A stretch of DNA of 6,676 nucleotides, from positions 1-6,676 of the forward strand of contig CALKJV010000130.1 of NCBI GenBank assembly GCA_937995505.1, read 5' to 3'. Below are positions 5,997 to 6,676 of this stretch, one piece after another; position 1 is the first letter of the stretch, and each line of letters starts with the position of its first letter. The position numbers and the translations under genes were made by a program. This DNA comes from an uncultured Bacteroidia bacterium (lineage in GTDB: Bacteria; Bacteroidota; Bacteroidia; SpSt-205). The notes beneath the pieces are model-generated. The model was given only the letters and a program-made list of their open reading frames with translations, was not told the DNA's origin and did no database searches.

Positions 5997-6676
5997 AGAA
6001 AGGAAGATGCTCCTACCCAAAAGCTCCCTCCCGTGCTTACGATTGCGGGTTCGGACAGTAGCGGGGGAGCCGGCATCCAAGCTGACCTCAAAGCCTTCAC
6101 AGCGCTGGGCACCTATGGCATGAGCGTAATTACCGCCCTCACTGCCCAAAATACCTTCGGCGTGGCAGAAATCTTACCTATCCCGCCGGCGTTTGTAGAA
6201 GCGCAGCTACGGGCCGTATGGTCTGACATTCCGCCGAGAGCTGTGAAGCTCGGCATGCTCGCAAATACCCAAATTATAGAGGTGGTAGGACGCTTTTTGC
6301 GGGGTGTATCGGTGCCGTGGGTACTGGATCCGGTTCTGATAGCTACCTCAGGCGCGCGCCTATTAGACCCCGATGCCGAAGCAGCCTTACGAGCCCTGTG
6401 CGCCGAAGCTACTGTCGTCACGCCCAACCTCCCCGAAGCCGCGGCCTTGGCCCAGCATCCCCTGCCCACTACCGAAAAAGAAGCCTACGAACTAGGACAT
6501 ACCCTTTCCCTTCGGTATCCCCATCCCGTCTGGCTCCTCAAAGGCGGTCACTCTACGTGGGAACCCCATACCGTTACGAGCTGGATATTCTATTCTGGCG
6601 AGCTCTTACAGAAGCAGGTACAACCTCGGCTCTCGCTCCCTCGTCCGCCGCATGGCAGCGGATGCACGCTTGCGGC
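5994..6676 (+). CDS. thiD: Hydroxymethylpyrimidine/phosphomethylpyrimidine kinase (C terminus missing)
   Basis: This ribokinase-fold enzyme phosphorylates HMP and then HMP-P to HMP-PP, the pyrimidine precursor of thiamine. 227 complete codons are in the window, about 85 percent of a usual 260-270 aa ThiD. Visible motifs: TIAGSDSSGGAGIQADLK (16-33), YGMSVITALTAQNT (41-54), VLDPVLIATSG (110-120), VTPNLPEA (142-149), KGGH (183-186) and the catalytic anion-hole region HGSGCTLA (220-227) with Cys224. Q52 stands where Salmonella ThiD has the HMP-binding Glu44 (VAENT); Gln here is common in ThiD homologues, though it is also seen in pyridoxal kinases of this fold, so pyridoxine/HMP dual activity cannot be excluded. 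The ATG at 5994 gives about a dozen residues before the conserved core; a GTG at codon 14 would cut into it. Gap to sucC is 58 bp with no terminator, so cotranscription is likely. Confidence 0.93.
   Translation, partial: MRKEDAPTQKLPPVLTIAGSDSSGGAGIQADLKAFTALGTYGMSVITALTAQNTFGVAEILPIPPAFVEAQLRAVWSDIPPRAVKLGMLANTQIIEVVGRFLRGVSVPWVLDPVLIATSGARLLDPDAEAALRALCAEATVVTPNLPEAAALAQHPLPTTEKEAYELGHTLSLRYPHPVWLLKGGHSTWEPHTVTSWIFYSGELLQKQVQPRLSLPRPPHGSGCTLA

Noticed and set aside
1..6676. Mobile element, CRISPR array, tRNA/rRNA, toxin-antitoxin or defence genes
   Set aside because: Nearly all of the window is accounted for by six metabolic genes; no terminal repeats, spaced repeats, transposase motifs or RNA gene structures were seen.

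Overview
The window looks like an ordinary chromosomal segment from a member of the Bacteroidota or a close relative. It is fairly GC-rich (mid-to-high 50s percent by eye). Three things suggest the phylum. The branched-chain-type 2-oxo acid dehydrogenase E1 is an alpha-beta fusion with the 'FGIFGDGKE' and 'WDDGYGISVP' signatures. The M1 peptidase has GMEH where most families have GMEN. A TAnnTTTG-type -7 element sits just upstream of one gene. No lineage can be fixed below phylum level from the sequence alone.

Left two thirds, minus strand. Reading in the direction of transcription: a ureohydrolase of the agmatinase/arginase fold (about 4680 to 3745), a lipoprotein M1-family zinc aminopeptidase (3775 to 2105, overlapping its neighbour by 31 bp), and a small ThiE/TenI-fold protein (2108 to 1569, overlapping the peptidase by an ATGA). 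These three form one tightly packed, translationally coupled operon. A perfect 11-bp stem-loop lies across the stop codon of the last gene. After a gap of about 120 bp with a Bacteroidota-type promoter candidate comes the fused E1 alpha-beta gene, which runs off the left edge.

Right third, plus strand. Succinyl-CoA ligase beta subunit sucC (4733 to 5935) diverges from the ureohydrolase across about 50 bp. After 58 bp it is followed by the HMP/HMP-P kinase gene thiD (from 5994), which runs off the right edge. A hairpin includes the thiD start codon.

How the genes relate: E1 and SucC both act on CoA thioester carbon flow (2-oxo acid oxidation and the TCA cycle). E1 needs thiamine diphosphate, ThiD makes a thiamine precursor, and the ThiE/TenI-like protein belongs to a thiamine-biosynthesis fold family but appears to lack the usual catalytic residues. 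The thiamine theme may be coincidence, since these genes are in separate transcription units on both strands. I found no CRISPR array, mobile element, tRNA, rRNA or convincing new multi-gene system. The points most worth a second look are the degenerate ThiE/TenI-like protein, the structured thiD start, and possible leaderless promoters at E1 and sucC.
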